This document shows, in pieces, positions 1 to 8,720 of a stretch of 64,000 nt of DNA. The DNA lies in NCBI GenBank assembly GCA_003612525.1, contig RAZD01000005.1, forward strand, positions 124,001 through 188,000, written 5' to 3'. The first letter of the stretch is position 1. The number at the start of each line of letters is the position of its first letter. This DNA comes from a bacterium C-53 (lineage in GTDB: Bacteria > Bacillota > Clostridia > Lachnospirales > Lachnospiraceae). The notes below the pieces were generated by a model. That model was not told the DNA's origin, ran no database searches, and saw only the letters and a list, made by a program, of their open reading frames with translations. A program made the position numbers and the translations under genes.

Positions 1-2
1 AT

Positions 3-497
3 ATTATTACAAATTCTGCTGATTATAGGCTGATGTCGCAAAAAGCAGCACAAACCCTTGAGCAATATACAGAAACTAATATATTTTTAAGAGGCTTAAT
101 TCTATTTATGGGTTTTCAGTCAGATATTGTTTATTTTGATGTCAAAGAAAGGGAAAAAGGAAAATCAAAATACACGGTTAGTAAGATGATTTCGCTTGCT
201 ATTGATGGAATAACTTCCTTTAGTGTAAGGCCGATTAGATTTATTACTTTATTAGGCTTAATTATTTGCATGCTGAGCATTGGTATGATCACTTATAGTA
301 TTGTAACTTATTTACAAGGTGGTATTGTGCCAGGGTATACAACAAATGTTGTTTCTACTTGGTTTATGGGAGGCTTGCTTATGTTTTCTATAGGTATAAT
401 CGGGGAATATATTGGAAAGATATATATTGAAACTAAGAAAAGACCAAGATACATTATTGAATCAGCAATTTTAAATAAGGAAACAGAAGAGAAATAA
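3..497 (+). CDS. GtrB-like polyprenyl-phosphate glycosyltransferase, C-terminal part
   Basis: This is the C-terminal end of a family 2 glycosyltransferase that moves a sugar from a nucleotide donor to undecaprenyl phosphate at the inner face of the membrane. The reading frame is open back to base 3 and encodes NSADYRLMS, the motif seen just before the membrane part of GtrB/DPM1-like enzymes, so the gene begins upstream of the window. The visible part has a basic amphipathic stretch with KGKSKYT, then two hydrophobic segments (around ITLLGLIICMLSIGMITYSIV and TWFMGGLLMFSIGIIGEYIGKIY) and a short KKRPRY tail, typical of this family. It is followed after 2 bases by a GtrA-like flippase, the usual pairing. 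The exact sugar is unknown. Confidence 0.88.
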   Translation: MITNSADYRLMSQKAAQTLEQYTETNIFLRGLILFMGFQSDIVYFDVKEREKGKSKYTVSKMISLAIDGITSFSVRPIRFITLLGLIICMLSIGMITYSIVTYLQGGIVPGYTTNVVSTWFMGGLLMFSIGIIGEYIGKIYIETKKRPRYIIESAILNKETEEK

Positions 498-499
498 AA

Positions 500-922
500 A
501 TGCAATGGTTACGTAGATTATATAAAGATAGTCTAATAAAGTTTATTTTTATAGGTATGCTAAATACATTGATCGGTACTTCTGTAATGTTCTTGTGCTA
601 CCGGTTATTAGGTCTGGGGTGTTGGTTATCAAGCGCTATGAATTATATTGTGGGAAGCATTTTTAGTTATTTTGCAAATAAATATTTTACATTTCAATCC
701 AAAGGTAAGTCACCAACGGAAATAATTAAGTTTTTACTGAACATTTTTATTTGTTATATAATTGCTTATGGATGTGCTAAACCTGCGGTTAAAATTGTTA
801 TGTCCTATTTTAAGCCATTGGGTAATAATGCCTTAAATGAAATTGCAATGATAATAGGCATGATATTGTTTGTGTTTTTAAATTATTTTGGACAGAAATT
901 TTTTGTTTTTATAAAAAAGTAA
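500..922 (+). CDS. GtrA-like flippase family protein
   Basis: A small integral membrane protein of 140 residues with four predicted membrane segments, the size and layout of GtrA family proteins. It contains the conserved FxxNTLIGT element near the first segment, an ANKYFTF motif after the second and a closing GQKFFVF. GtrA proteins are thought to flip polyprenyl-linked sugars across the membrane for cell-surface glycosylation. It starts 2 bases after the glycosyltransferase stop, so the two are co-transcribed and probably act in one lipid-linked sugar step. About 135 bases of AT-rich sequence with no clear gene follow. Confidence 0.88.
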   Translation: MQWLRRLYKDSLIKFIFIGMLNTLIGTSVMFLCYRLLGLGCWLSSAMNYIVGSIFSYFANKYFTFQSKGKSPTEIIKFLLNIFICYIIAYGCAKPAVKIVMSYFKPLGNNALNEIAMIIGMILFVFLNYFGQKFFVFIKK

Positions 923-1059
923 GGTATTTCTTTGTTCAGAGTATCTAAATTAACTCTTCTTCTCACCATAATTCTCCGCGAATCACAATAGACACGCCAA
1001 CCAGAAAATGATATTATTTTTATTAAGAATTTAACAGAAGAGAAGAGGAATTTGGCAGG

Positions 1060-2301
1060 ATGAAGCAGTGGCTATTGGACAGAACGGGTGATGATCTGAA
1101 GAATATCAATTTTATTGATTTTATGGATGATTTTACATCATACGGAGTCGATTCTTTAATAGAAACAAAAGAGTTTGGACTGTGGGAGAGAATATTACAG
1201 TTTTTAAAATCCAACAGTGCAGGTTTGGGGGATTTGGACAGAGTTGCGATATTGAATTGTGTCGGTTATCTTGCGAATCTGCGAGGGGACTATAAATCGG
1301 CATTTATAAATTATGAAGATAGTATCCGTCAGCTCGCAAAAATCAGTCCTGACTGGGTTGATTACTTCATGAAACTTTCACAAAATAAAGACAGCCAGCC
1401 GGTTCTGCCACAGGTATACGGTGGACTTGCCGGCAAGTCATTCTATGATTATTTATATTTGTTAGGTGATGTCTACTATAGAAAGGCACGAATTTCAATT
1501 CGGACAAGAAAGCCGGATGCGGATACCGCTATATTCTTTGCGATAGAAATTTTTGATTTTTTATACAATACCGATGATCCGGATTTTCTGAAAAGTGAGC
1601 AATTTAAGAAGATCAAGCAGTATCGAATTGAATTATACAATGGAGTTGCACTCTTGAATCGTTATAAAAAAGACTTTCCGGTTGCGATCAGATATGCCAG
1701 GCAGTCGATTAAAATGCGGCTATATTTTGACAATCCGGCAAAAGAAAAGATTTATGATATTATGATCGAATGGGCGGACTTTCAATGTACAACAAGAACC
1801 GCTGCATATTTTAATACACTTGGTCAGATATTTTTAGGAATCGGCCGTCAGGAGAATAATACGGAAGAAGAACCGATCAGGACAGCTATTCGATGCTTTG
1901 AGATATCCATGGAAATAAAGCTGCGCATAGACGCAAGGAATCCGGCGCTGCCAGAATCTTATAATAATCTGGGTAAGGCATATGAACTGTTGATTCCTTT
2001 GGTAAAAGGAGCTGATGCGGGAATCAAAAAAGAGCAGTTGTTTAAAAAGTCAAAAGAGTTTCATGATAAAGCGTTGAACTTTAAGCTTCTTGCTTATTAT
2101 CCGAATAAAATGCGTCTTGCAATTACATATAAAAATCTTGGCGGGCTGTACAGGATAATGAGTGAATACTCAAAAAGCCTTACTTATTATGAAATGGCAG
2201 TTGGTGTCCGTCTGGAATTGTTTGACGAGGACAGTGAGCAGGTTCAGGAGATAAGGCAGTTGATTGAAGAGGTAACAAAAGAAATGGAAAATACAAAGTA
2301 A
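1060..2301 (+). CDS. TPR-repeat protein of unknown function
   Basis: A soluble 413-residue protein with no signal peptide or membrane segment. It has an alpha-helical repeat character: several 34-residue-like units can be seen, such as LPESYNNLGKAYELL and MRLAITYKNLGGLYRIMSEYSKSLTYYEMAV in the last 130 residues, and degenerate ones before that. Tetratricopeptide repeats mediate protein-protein contacts, so a scaffold or adaptor role is likely, but I recognise no catalytic motif. It is a single gene, convergent with the coiled-coil membrane protein at 2320-3117, with a shared hairpin between them. A link to the glycosylation pair upstream is only positional. Confidence 0.7.
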   Translation: MKQWLLDRTGDDLKNINFIDFMDDFTSYGVDSLIETKEFGLWERILQFLKSNSAGLGDLDRVAILNCVGYLANLRGDYKSAFINYEDSIRQLAKISPDWVDYFMKLSQNKDSQPVLPQVYGGLAGKSFYDYLYLLGDVYYRKARISIRTRKPDADTAIFFAIEIFDFLYNTDDPDFLKSEQFKKIKQYRIELYNGVALLNRYKKDFPVAIRYARQSIKMRLYFDNPAKEKIYDIMIEWADFQCTTRTAAYFNTLGQIFLGIGRQENNTEEEPIRTAIRCFEISMEIKLRIDARNPALPESYNNLGKAYELLIPLVKGADAGIKKEQLFKKSKEFHDKALNFKLLAYYPNKMRLAITYKNLGGLYRIMSEYSKSLTYYEMAVGVRLELFDEDSEQVQEIRQLIEEVTKEMENTK

Positions 2302-2328
2302 AGGCACTAAGGATTTCCCTTAGTGCCT
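2302..2328. terminator. Bidirectional terminator hairpin
   Basis: A perfect 11-base stem (AGGCACTAAGG with CCTTAGTGCCT) and a 5-base loop lie between two convergent genes and overlap the last codons of the minus-strand gene. The plus-strand tail GGATAATTT is only weakly U-rich, so termination strength is uncertain. Confidence 0.6.
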
Positions 2329-3117
2329 GGATAATTTATCGAGCATCCTTTTGACTTCCCGGCGGTCAACTTCGCCGCTTTGCTTAATTAATCCCATGTC
2401 ATTTAGCTGGATTTGTGTTCTTGAACTCAGATCGGATATATCGTCAATGTGCAGCAGGTATTCAAGCATTTTCTCGTCGAAAGATTGAAATAACCCTGCC
2501 TCGTCCTGGGCTTCGCTTATAATGCCCCGAAGCCGTGCCGCTTCGTGCTCGGCTTCAAATTTATTGAATTTTAACTGTTCTATTTCAATATCTTTTTTGG
2601 CAAGGTCACTTTTGTACTTTCTTCTTTCCTCGTCGCTGAGCTTTGCCTTATCCATCAGTTCGTCAATAATATTTTCTTTATCGTCGGTTTTGTCCTTAAT
2701 TTCATTGCTTGCTTCGGAACTGATTCGGTCTAAATGAGAGATTTTGTCATTCAGGCTGTTTAGTTTTTCACCAAATCTCTCTTCAATTTTGCCAAGTGTA
2801 ACAGAGACATCTTTCATGAACTGGTAAGAGCTTTCATAAAATCGGCTGCTTGTTTCATCTGCTTTAAAATAAAAAAATATGGATATAAATATAGAGAAGA
2901 ACGCAAGCAGGGTTGCAAAAATACTTTCAGCTGTAAAGTTATTTTTATAAACGGATACACATAAAAGCAAAACAAATAATATAATACAGATGCTTACAGT
3001 GATATAGACAATGAATTTTAATAGAAACGGCTGATCAAGTTGATGCAGTCTGACTTTTTTCTTTGGTGGTTTTTCTGCAACCGATTCGGGGTGTTCTGTA
3101 AGAATTTTCTCTTCCAT
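2320..3117 (-). CDS. Membrane protein with cytoplasmic coiled coil
   Basis: A 265-residue protein with a basic N-terminus (PKKKVRLHQL), two membrane segments at about residues 31-53 (FIVYITVSICIILFVLLLCVSVY) and 62-82 (ESIFATLLAFFSIFISIFFYF), then a long charged region from about 100 to 210 with heptad-like patterning (IGKIEERFGEKLNSLNDKISHLDRISSEA and DKAKLSDEERRKYKSDLAKKDIEIEQLKF). The C-terminal 50 residues look like a small helical domain (LEYLLHIDDISDLSSRTQIQLNDMG). I do not recognise a family. A membrane-tethered sensor or scaffold is possible. It is transcribed alone and starts from ATG with an upstream AAGATGG rather than a strong ribosome site. Confidence 0.65.
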   Translation of the reverse strand: MEEKILTEHPESVAEKPPKKKVRLHQLDQPFLLKFIVYITVSICIILFVLLLCVSVYKNNFTAESIFATLLAFFSIFISIFFYFKADETSSRFYESSYQFMKDVSVTLGKIEERFGEKLNSLNDKISHLDRISSEASNEIKDKTDDKENIIDELMDKAKLSDEERRKYKSDLAKKDIEIEQLKFNKFEAEHEAARLRGIISEAQDEAGLFQSFDEKMLEYLLHIDDISDLSSRTQIQLNDMGLIKQSGEVDRREVKRMLDKLSRH

Positions 3118-3266
3118 CTTTGGTATCTCCGTAAAGCGTTATGAATGAAATAGAATCCAGGCAAATCTCCTAGTACTGATACTGCGAATTCATTCCAAAG
3201 TTTGCCTAAACAATATTATAAATAGATATGTTTATAATATCAAGCAATTCATATAAAATCTTCTGG

Positions 3267-3296
3267 TTGACAAGTTTAGAAGAATAGTAATATAAT
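3267..3296 (+). promoter_or_regulatory. Vegetative promoter of the choline (lic-like) operon
   Basis: TTGACA at 3267-3272, an 18-base spacer and TATAAT at 3291-3296 make a consensus sigma-A promoter about 60 bases before the TTG start at 3357. Confidence 0.75.
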
Positions 3297-3305
3297 TTCC
3301 TTAAG

Positions 3306-3341
3306 TGTTCACGAAAATATAATAAATAGTAGTTGTGAACA
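3306..3341 (+). promoter_or_regulatory. Inverted repeat downstream of the lic-operon promoter
   Basis: TGTTCAC at 3306-3312 and GTGAACA at 3335-3341 form a 7-base inverted repeat with a 22-base spacer. It lies just after the predicted transcription start and ends at the ribosome site. It could be an operator, possibly for the HTH domain fused to the first operon protein, or an mRNA hairpin. Confidence 0.4.
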
Positions 3342-3356
3342 GAAAGAGGCATTATT

Positions 3357-5096
3357 TTGAATTTACAGGAGATGGATATCCTTCGGCATTTATCGGAACA
3401 TCATTTTGAGAATCAGAGGCGGCTGGCAGAAGACACGGGTTCTTCTTTGGGTGCTGTGAATAAGGGGTTAACGCGGCTGCGGGAGGCGGGGTATCTTGCG
3501 GATGATTTTATATTGACAGAGAAGGCGCGTTATCTGATGCAACAGAGCCGTACGAAGCGGGCAGTGATTTTAGCGGCCGGACCTGGAATGCGTATGGTGC
3601 CAATTCACACACAGACGACGAAGGGGATGCTGGAAATCCGCGGGGAGTGTCTGGTGGAACGTTTGATTCGACAGTTAAGAGCGGTGGATATTTATGAGAT
3701 TTTGATTGTTGTAGGATTTATGAAGGAAAAGTATGAATATCTTATGGATAAATATCAGGTCAGGCTCATTGTGAATCGTGAATATGCAGAGAAAAATAAT
3801 CTGTATTCTGTGGCGCTTGTTGGGGAATTTCTGGACGATGCCTATATTATACCGTGTGATCTTTGGTGCAGAGAGAATCCTTTTCGAAAATATGAATTGT
3901 ATTCATGGTATATGGTCAGTGAATCTGAGGACTTTAAGAGTCCTGTGAGAGTGAATCGCCGGCGCGAACTGGTCTGCTGCGATACGCATCAGATGGGCAG
4001 ACAAATGATTGGAATCGCGTATTTGCAGAAAGAGAAGGCTGCGTATCTGAAAAAAAAGATTGAACATATGACAGCCGCCGGACATCATGAAGGTGATTTT
4101 TGGGAAGAGGCATTATGGACAGGAGAGCGGTTTGCTGTTTTTGCCAGATGCGTTCCTGACAATATGGTGTATGAGATTAATACATACGAGCAGCTCCGTG
4201 ATCTGGACCACGAGTCAAAAAGTCTGGATTCGGAGGTGATACGGATTGTTGCGGATGTTTTGCAGGTATCACATAGGGAAATCAAAAATATTGAGGTCTT
4301 GAAGAAAGGAATGACAAACCGGTCATTCTGTTGTATGTGTCAGGGCAAGCGATACATCATGAGAATTCCCGGAGAGGGAACTGATAAACTGATTGACAGA
4401 AAGTCGGAATATGATGTGTATCAGGTGATAAAGGATTACAGTATCTGTGATACGATTTATTATATGAATCCTGTGAATGGTTACAAGCTCACGGAGTTTA
4501 TTGAGGATGTGCATGTATGCGATGCTAAAAACAGAGAGGAAGTAAGAAAATGCATGAATTTCCTTCGCTCTTTTCACCAGAAAGGGTTGAAAACCAACCA
4601 TTCATTTGATCTGTGGGAACATATTGAGTATTATGAATCTTTATGGGATGGAATTCCGTCTGTTTATGGTGATTATGCGGTGACGAAAGAAAATGTGTAT
4701 GAGTTGAAAGCATTTATTGACCGGCAGAAATCGGATTGGACATTGACCCATATTGATGCCGTGCCGGATAATTTCCTGCTTCGGGAAAATGGGGAGATTT
4801 TTTTGATTGACTGGGAGTATGCCGGAATGCAGGATCCGCATTTGGATATTGCGATGTTTGCCATATATGCATTATATGACAGGGAGTCGGTTGAATTTCT
4901 GATGGATGCATATTTTCTGGAAGGCGTGGAAAAGGACGTCCGATTGAAGATTTATTGTTATATCGCAGTCTGCGGGCTGTTATGGAGTAATTGGTGTGAA
5001 TATAAGGGGCAGCAGGGAGTGGAATTTGGCGAGTATAATCTCCGCCAGTACCGCTATGCAAAAGAATACTACAGGATTTTTCAGGAGGAACGGTAA
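3357..5096 (+). CDS. HTH / LicC-like nucleotidyltransferase / LicA-like choline kinase fusion
   Basis: A 579-residue three-part protein. Residues 1-62 form a winged-helix domain of MarR-like appearance (RRLAEDTGSSLGAVNKGLTRLREAGYL). Residues 67 to about 290 form a LicC-like nucleotidyltransferase (AVILAAGPGMRM; NREYAEKNNLYSVALVGEFL). From about 295 there is a LicA/choline kinase domain with the Brenner-type motif H465-x-D467-x4-N472 and a DWEYAG metal motif at D485. LicA phosphorylates choline and LicC makes CDP-choline from CTP and phosphocholine, so both activities are expected in the cytoplasm. The transferase domain looks degenerate: the usual DADN is PCDL (only D168 kept) and TPK is TTK. 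The start is TTG, 8 bases after AGAAAGAGG. It overlaps the next gene by one base (TAATG). Confidence 0.85.
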   Translation: MNLQEMDILRHLSEHHFENQRRLAEDTGSSLGAVNKGLTRLREAGYLADDFILTEKARYLMQQSRTKRAVILAAGPGMRMVPIHTQTTKGMLEIRGECLVERLIRQLRAVDIYEILIVVGFMKEKYEYLMDKYQVRLIVNREYAEKNNLYSVALVGEFLDDAYIIPCDLWCRENPFRKYELYSWYMVSESEDFKSPVRVNRRRELVCCDTHQMGRQMIGIAYLQKEKAAYLKKKIEHMTAAGHHEGDFWEEALWTGERFAVFARCVPDNMVYEINTYEQLRDLDHESKSLDSEVIRIVADVLQVSHREIKNIEVLKKGMTNRSFCCMCQGKRYIMRIPGEGTDKLIDRKSEYDVYQVIKDYSICDTIYYMNPVNGYKLTEFIEDVHVCDAKNREEVRKCMNFLRSFHQKGLKTNHSFDLWEHIEYYESLWDGIPSVYGDYAVTKENVYELKAFIDRQKSDWTLTHIDAVPDNFLLRENGEIFLIDWEYAGMQDPHLDIAMFAIYALYDRESVEFLMDAYFLEGVEKDVRLKIYCYIAVCGLLWSNWCEYKGQQGVEFGEYNLRQYRYAKEYYRIFQEER

Positions 5097-5827
5097 TGCA
5101 TGAGGTAAAACGGGCGATTATTATGGCAGCGGGAATCGGAAAGCGTATGAGTCCTCTGACGGCTGTGACGCCGAAGCCTCTGATAGAAGTGAATGGTGTC
5201 AGAATGATTGATTCGGTGATACGGTCACTTAGAGAAAACGACATATGGGATATTTATGTGGTGGTGGGATATCTGAAGGAGAAGTTTCAGGTGTTGCAGG
5301 AGCAGTATAAGGGAATTCAGCTGATTGAGAATCCTTATTATGAACGATGCAATAATATTTCATCTTTATATATGGCCCGGGAATATCTGGGAGAGTGCGT
5401 GATCTTAGATGCAGATCAGATGATTTATCATCCTGAAATTTTAAACAGGACTTTTCATAAATCGTGTTACTGTTGTAAATGGACAGATGATGAGACAAAG
5501 GAATGGCTCCTTGAACTGGAGGGGGACAGAGTTTCAGGGTGTAGAAGGGACGGCGGCAGGCGGGGCTGGCAGTTGTACAGTGTTTCTTTCTGGACGATGG
5601 CGGATGGCGGCAAACTGAGGCATTATCTGGAGCGGGAATTTGAAGAAAAGAAAAATGATCAGATTTACTGGGATGATGTGGCGCTGTTCTGCTATCCTGA
5701 CGATTTTGATTTAGGGATTCGTGAAGTAAAAGATGGAGATATTGTTGAAATTGATGATTTATCGGAACTGGCGCAGGTAGACAGCCGGTATATCAATGTG
5801 TATGACAGAGCGCCGGAAAGGGGTTAA
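5096..5827 (+). CDS. licC: LicC-like phosphocholine cytidylyltransferase
   Basis: A 243-residue nucleotidyltransferase. It keeps the full signature AAGIGKRMSP...TPKPL (K27), the NNISSLYMAREYL segment that matches LicC from Streptococcus pneumoniae, a VILDADQM metal site (D105 and D107) and a late YWDDVALF motif. LicC makes CDP-choline, the donor for phosphocholine on surface polymers. Its intact catalytic residues, set against the changed ones in the upstream fusion protein, suggest this copy does the cytidylyl transfer. It overlaps both neighbours and is translated with the kinase and the choline transporter. No LicD transferase is seen in the window. Confidence 0.82.
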   Translation: MHEVKRAIIMAAGIGKRMSPLTAVTPKPLIEVNGVRMIDSVIRSLRENDIWDIYVVVGYLKEKFQVLQEQYKGIQLIENPYYERCNNISSLYMAREYLGECVILDADQMIYHPEILNRTFHKSCYCCKWTDDETKEWLLELEGDRVSGCRRDGGRRGWQLYSVSFWTMADGGKLRHYLEREFEEKKNDQIYWDDVALFCYPDDFDLGIREVKDGDIVEIDDLSELAQVDSRYINVYDRAPERG

Positions 5828-5828
5828 A

Positions 5829-7373
5829 GTGAAGAGAATAGATCAAAGGAATCAGGAAATATTCGGAAAAATCGATGGGAAGACAACATTTATTCCGTTG
5901 TTTGGGATACTCTTGCTGAGTTTGCTGTTTATGGTGTATCCGGAGGGTTCTAAGAGAATTCTTGGCATCGTCAGGGGATTTCTGGGCGATACTATGGGCT
6001 TCGCTTATATTGTAACAGGATTGGGCGTATTTTTATTTTCACTGTATATCGCGTTTTCCAGATATGGAACCATTCGTCTGGGGAAAGGGGAAAAAGCGTA
6101 TTCAAATTTTAAATGGGGCACAATGATTTTTACATCGACAATGGCTGCGGATATTTTATTTTACTCCCTTTGCGAATGGGCTTTGTATGCGGCAGACCCG
6201 CATATTGAGAAGATGGGGGGAATCCAGGAGTGGGCTCCGGTTTATCCATTGTTTCACTGGGGACCGATTCCGTGGAGCTTTTATATTGTTCTGGCGGCCG
6301 CTTTTGGGTTTATGCTGCATGTGCGGGGGAGAAACAGGCAGAAATTTTCGGAGGCATGCAGACCGGTCCTGGGAAAACGGGTGGACGGAATATGGGGTAC
6401 AATCATTGATTTAATCGCGGTATTTGCACTGATTGCAGGGACATCTACGACGTTCTCGCTTGCAACGCCGCTTTTGACGGAAGGCATTGGAACCGTTTTT
6501 GGATTAAGCGCCACGAAGGGACTTACAATCATGATTTTATTGTTGATTGCGGCTGTTTATACGATGACGGTGTGGTTTGGAATGAAGGGAATTGCAAAAT
6601 TAGCGTCTTTCTGTACGTACCTGTTTTTTGCTCTGCTGGTTTACTTTTTAGTTGGAGGCGGCGAGACGAAGTATATTATTGAGACAGGCATTAGTTCGCT
6701 GGGGAATCTGGCGCAGAACTTCATTCGCTTAAGCACGTGGATGGACCCTTTAAGGGAGAGTTCTTTTCCACAGAACTGGACAATTTACTATTGGGCTTAT
6801 TGGATGGTATGGTGTGTGGCAACCCCGTTCTTTATAGGGACCATCAGCAAAGGGCGGACGATAAGGAATACAGTTTTAGGTGCATATGTCTGTGGACTAG
6901 CAGGAACATTTACCTCTTTTATTATACTCGGAAATTACGGACTGGCACAGCAGATGAAGCATGGATTGAAGATCGCTGAGTCGATTGCCGGCGGAGAAGC
7001 AGCGGCGGAAGTGATTATAAATATATTTGAGACGCTCCCATTGCCAGCGTTCGGTATTCTGTTGCTGGTCATTACAATGATCGCTTTTTATTCTACAACA
7101 TTTGATACGCTGACGATGGTGATATCATCGTATTCCTATAAGAAACTTGACATCGGTCAGGAACCGGATAAGAAGGTGCGTACGTTTTGGGCTGTGCTTT
7201 TTATATTGTTCCCGATTGCATTGATTTTTTCAGAGAATTCTATGAATAGCCTGCAATCGGTTTCTATCATTGCAGCATTTCCGATTGGAATCATTGTGAT
7301 TATGATTCTTGCGGGGTTTCTTAAGGATGCGGGAAGTTATTTGAAAGAGGAAGATGCAGGGAGTAGGTTTTGA
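5829..7373 (+). CDS. BCCT family choline/betaine transporter
   Basis: A secondary transporter of about 514 residues with roughly twelve membrane segments. The family signature is plain: NWTIYYWAYWMVWCVATPFFIGTISKGRTIR, with the Trp-rich segment that binds quaternary amines. BCCT proteins import choline, betaine or carnitine with Na+ or H+. In this operon, after a choline kinase and a cytidylyltransferase, choline is the likely substrate. I place the start at GTG 5829, 6 bases after GAAAGGGG. An ATG at 5796 inside the upstream gene would add 11 residues but lacks a site. It is the last gene of the operon; the 90 bases after it show no strong terminator. Confidence 0.88.
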   Translation: MKRIDQRNQEIFGKIDGKTTFIPLFGILLLSLLFMVYPEGSKRILGIVRGFLGDTMGFAYIVTGLGVFLFSLYIAFSRYGTIRLGKGEKAYSNFKWGTMIFTSTMAADILFYSLCEWALYAADPHIEKMGGIQEWAPVYPLFHWGPIPWSFYIVLAAAFGFMLHVRGRNRQKFSEACRPVLGKRVDGIWGTIIDLIAVFALIAGTSTTFSLATPLLTEGIGTVFGLSATKGLTIMILLLIAAVYTMTVWFGMKGIAKLASFCTYLFFALLVYFLVGGGETKYIIETGISSLGNLAQNFIRLSTWMDPLRESSFPQNWTIYYWAYWMVWCVATPFFIGTISKGRTIRNTVLGAYVCGLAGTFTSFIILGNYGLAQQMKHGLKIAESIAGGEAAAEVIINIFETLPLPAFGILLLVITMIAFYSTTFDTLTMVISSYSYKKLDIGQEPDKKVRTFWAVLFILFPIALIFSENSMNSLQSVSIIAAFPIGIIVIMILAGFLKDAGSYLKEEDAGSRF

Positions 7374-7463
7374 TGAACTTTTGCCATAATGAATCAAGGG
7401 GCATCAGAAGTCATAAGAAATCACTAAATTTCCTCTTTGGTTTATGCGAGTAAAAGTATTATG

Positions 7464-8501
7464 TTATAGAATTTTTGTCGTGTCTACAATTTTACAATTG
7501 AATAGATCAGAAATGCATTGAACATATACTTGTTCTTTTATTTGTTCCCATTCTTCATCTGATAAGTCCGCATTATTTTTGAACTGGTTTAACATTTCGC
7601 CTTGATGATGGAATAGAATACGTTTTGGGATTCGCTGTCTTGAGGTGTATTTTAAGGTTTCGTATATAATTAACCGCCTTTTTGGATTTTTTTGCAGCCA
7701 TTGTGCAATATATTGCCACCAGATTTTATCGGTCCGCCCGATTGACATACCGAATATGCATATGATAATACTATCATCGATAATTTTCCGGGCGGCATCC
7801 GTTTTTCTGCGATTGTAACATTTGTTTGTTTCTTCTTTAATTAATAATTGTTTATGGTAATCATTAGAGGTAAATTCTTTGTTTGCAATTTGAGATTCGT
7901 CGTTCACACCGAATACCATTTCAGCCTTTGTTGTGCCGTGTATGTGCAGCGGAGGTTCGATCGCATGTGAGTAGGAGCGCCCGAGGCTGGTTTGATGCTT
8001 TGCAAATTCGCCAGGTATCATGTTTTTAGCTGCATTGATGCATTGGTCTAAAACAGTTGTATAATTGAATGTTATAAAGGAATAGACTATATTAGTATGT
8101 GTCTCATTGATCGCTTCTTCAATATATTGTTGCTGAATTTCAGGCAGTTCCTTATGAAAGTTTGTTAATGATCGCTGCATTTCAATTGCTGTTTCCATAC
8201 TGATTTTCCTATCTCTGATACTTACACGTTTCATTTGGCTTTCCAAATAACTTGTCAATTCCTGCTCCAGCCTTTCTTCGCTGTCCCAAAAATCATTTTC
8301 AGTGTCAGGTTCTATTTCACCTGTGTATCTTCCTAATGCAAGTTCCAGATCAGCCCAGTAAATATCGTCTGACCCGATTGACCTGGCCAGTATATCGTCC
8401 GGATATTTTGTAATATAATATTCGTAGAAATCTTTATAAGATGTATTTAAGCCGATATGCAAATCAAAACCATTTCCAATTAAAAATGTTATTCTTGTCA
8501 T
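7464..8501 (-). CDS. AbiH family abortive infection protein
   Basis: A 345-residue protein that begins MTRITFLIGNGFDLHIGLNTSYKDFYEYY, the hallmark N-terminus of the AbiH family (phage abortive infection, first described in lactococci). Other family features are FITFNYTTVLD near residue 140, HIHGTT near 185, a VFGVND segment and IIICIFGMSIGRTD near 250. The biochemical activity is not well established; the GNGFD loop suggests nucleotide binding. It is a single gene facing away from the methyltransferase gene, with no partner genes. Its lower G+C compared with the flanks fits acquisition by transfer. A role in phage defence is inferred from family alone. Confidence 0.8.
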   Translation of the reverse strand: MTRITFLIGNGFDLHIGLNTSYKDFYEYYITKYPDDILARSIGSDDIYWADLELALGRYTGEIEPDTENDFWDSEERLEQELTSYLESQMKRVSIRDRKISMETAIEMQRSLTNFHKELPEIQQQYIEEAINETHTNIVYSFITFNYTTVLDQCINAAKNMIPGEFAKHQTSLGRSYSHAIEPPLHIHGTTKAEMVFGVNDESQIANKEFTSNDYHKQLLIKEETNKCYNRRKTDAARKIIDDSIIICIFGMSIGRTDKIWWQYIAQWLQKNPKRRLIIYETLKYTSRQRIPKRILFHHQGEMLNQFKNNADLSDEEWEQIKEQVYVQCISDLFNCKIVDTTKIL

Positions 8502-8588
8502 TTGCGTACTCCTTTTAGATGATGGTTGTTTTGCTGCGAATACTCTCTTTTTAACAGTATAACGAATTGTTTCAAATATTATAATTAT

Positions 8589-8657
8589 TTCTTGTTTATC
8601 GAAAATATTGATGAAAGATATAAAATATGCTGTCTGAAATAATTCTTGTTTATCGAA
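8589..8657. repeat. 15-base direct repeat in a divergent intergenic region
   Basis: TTCTTGTTTATCGAA occurs at 8589-8603 and again at 8643-8657, 54 bases apart, between the divergent abiH-like gene and the methyltransferase gene. It may be a pair of binding sites; nothing else in the 219-base gap is recognised. Confidence 0.45.
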
Positions 8658-8720
8658 TCTTGAGTTTTCAAAGAAATTGTTTTATGCTTAGTAAAATAAT
8701 GTATTTCAGGAGAAATAAAA

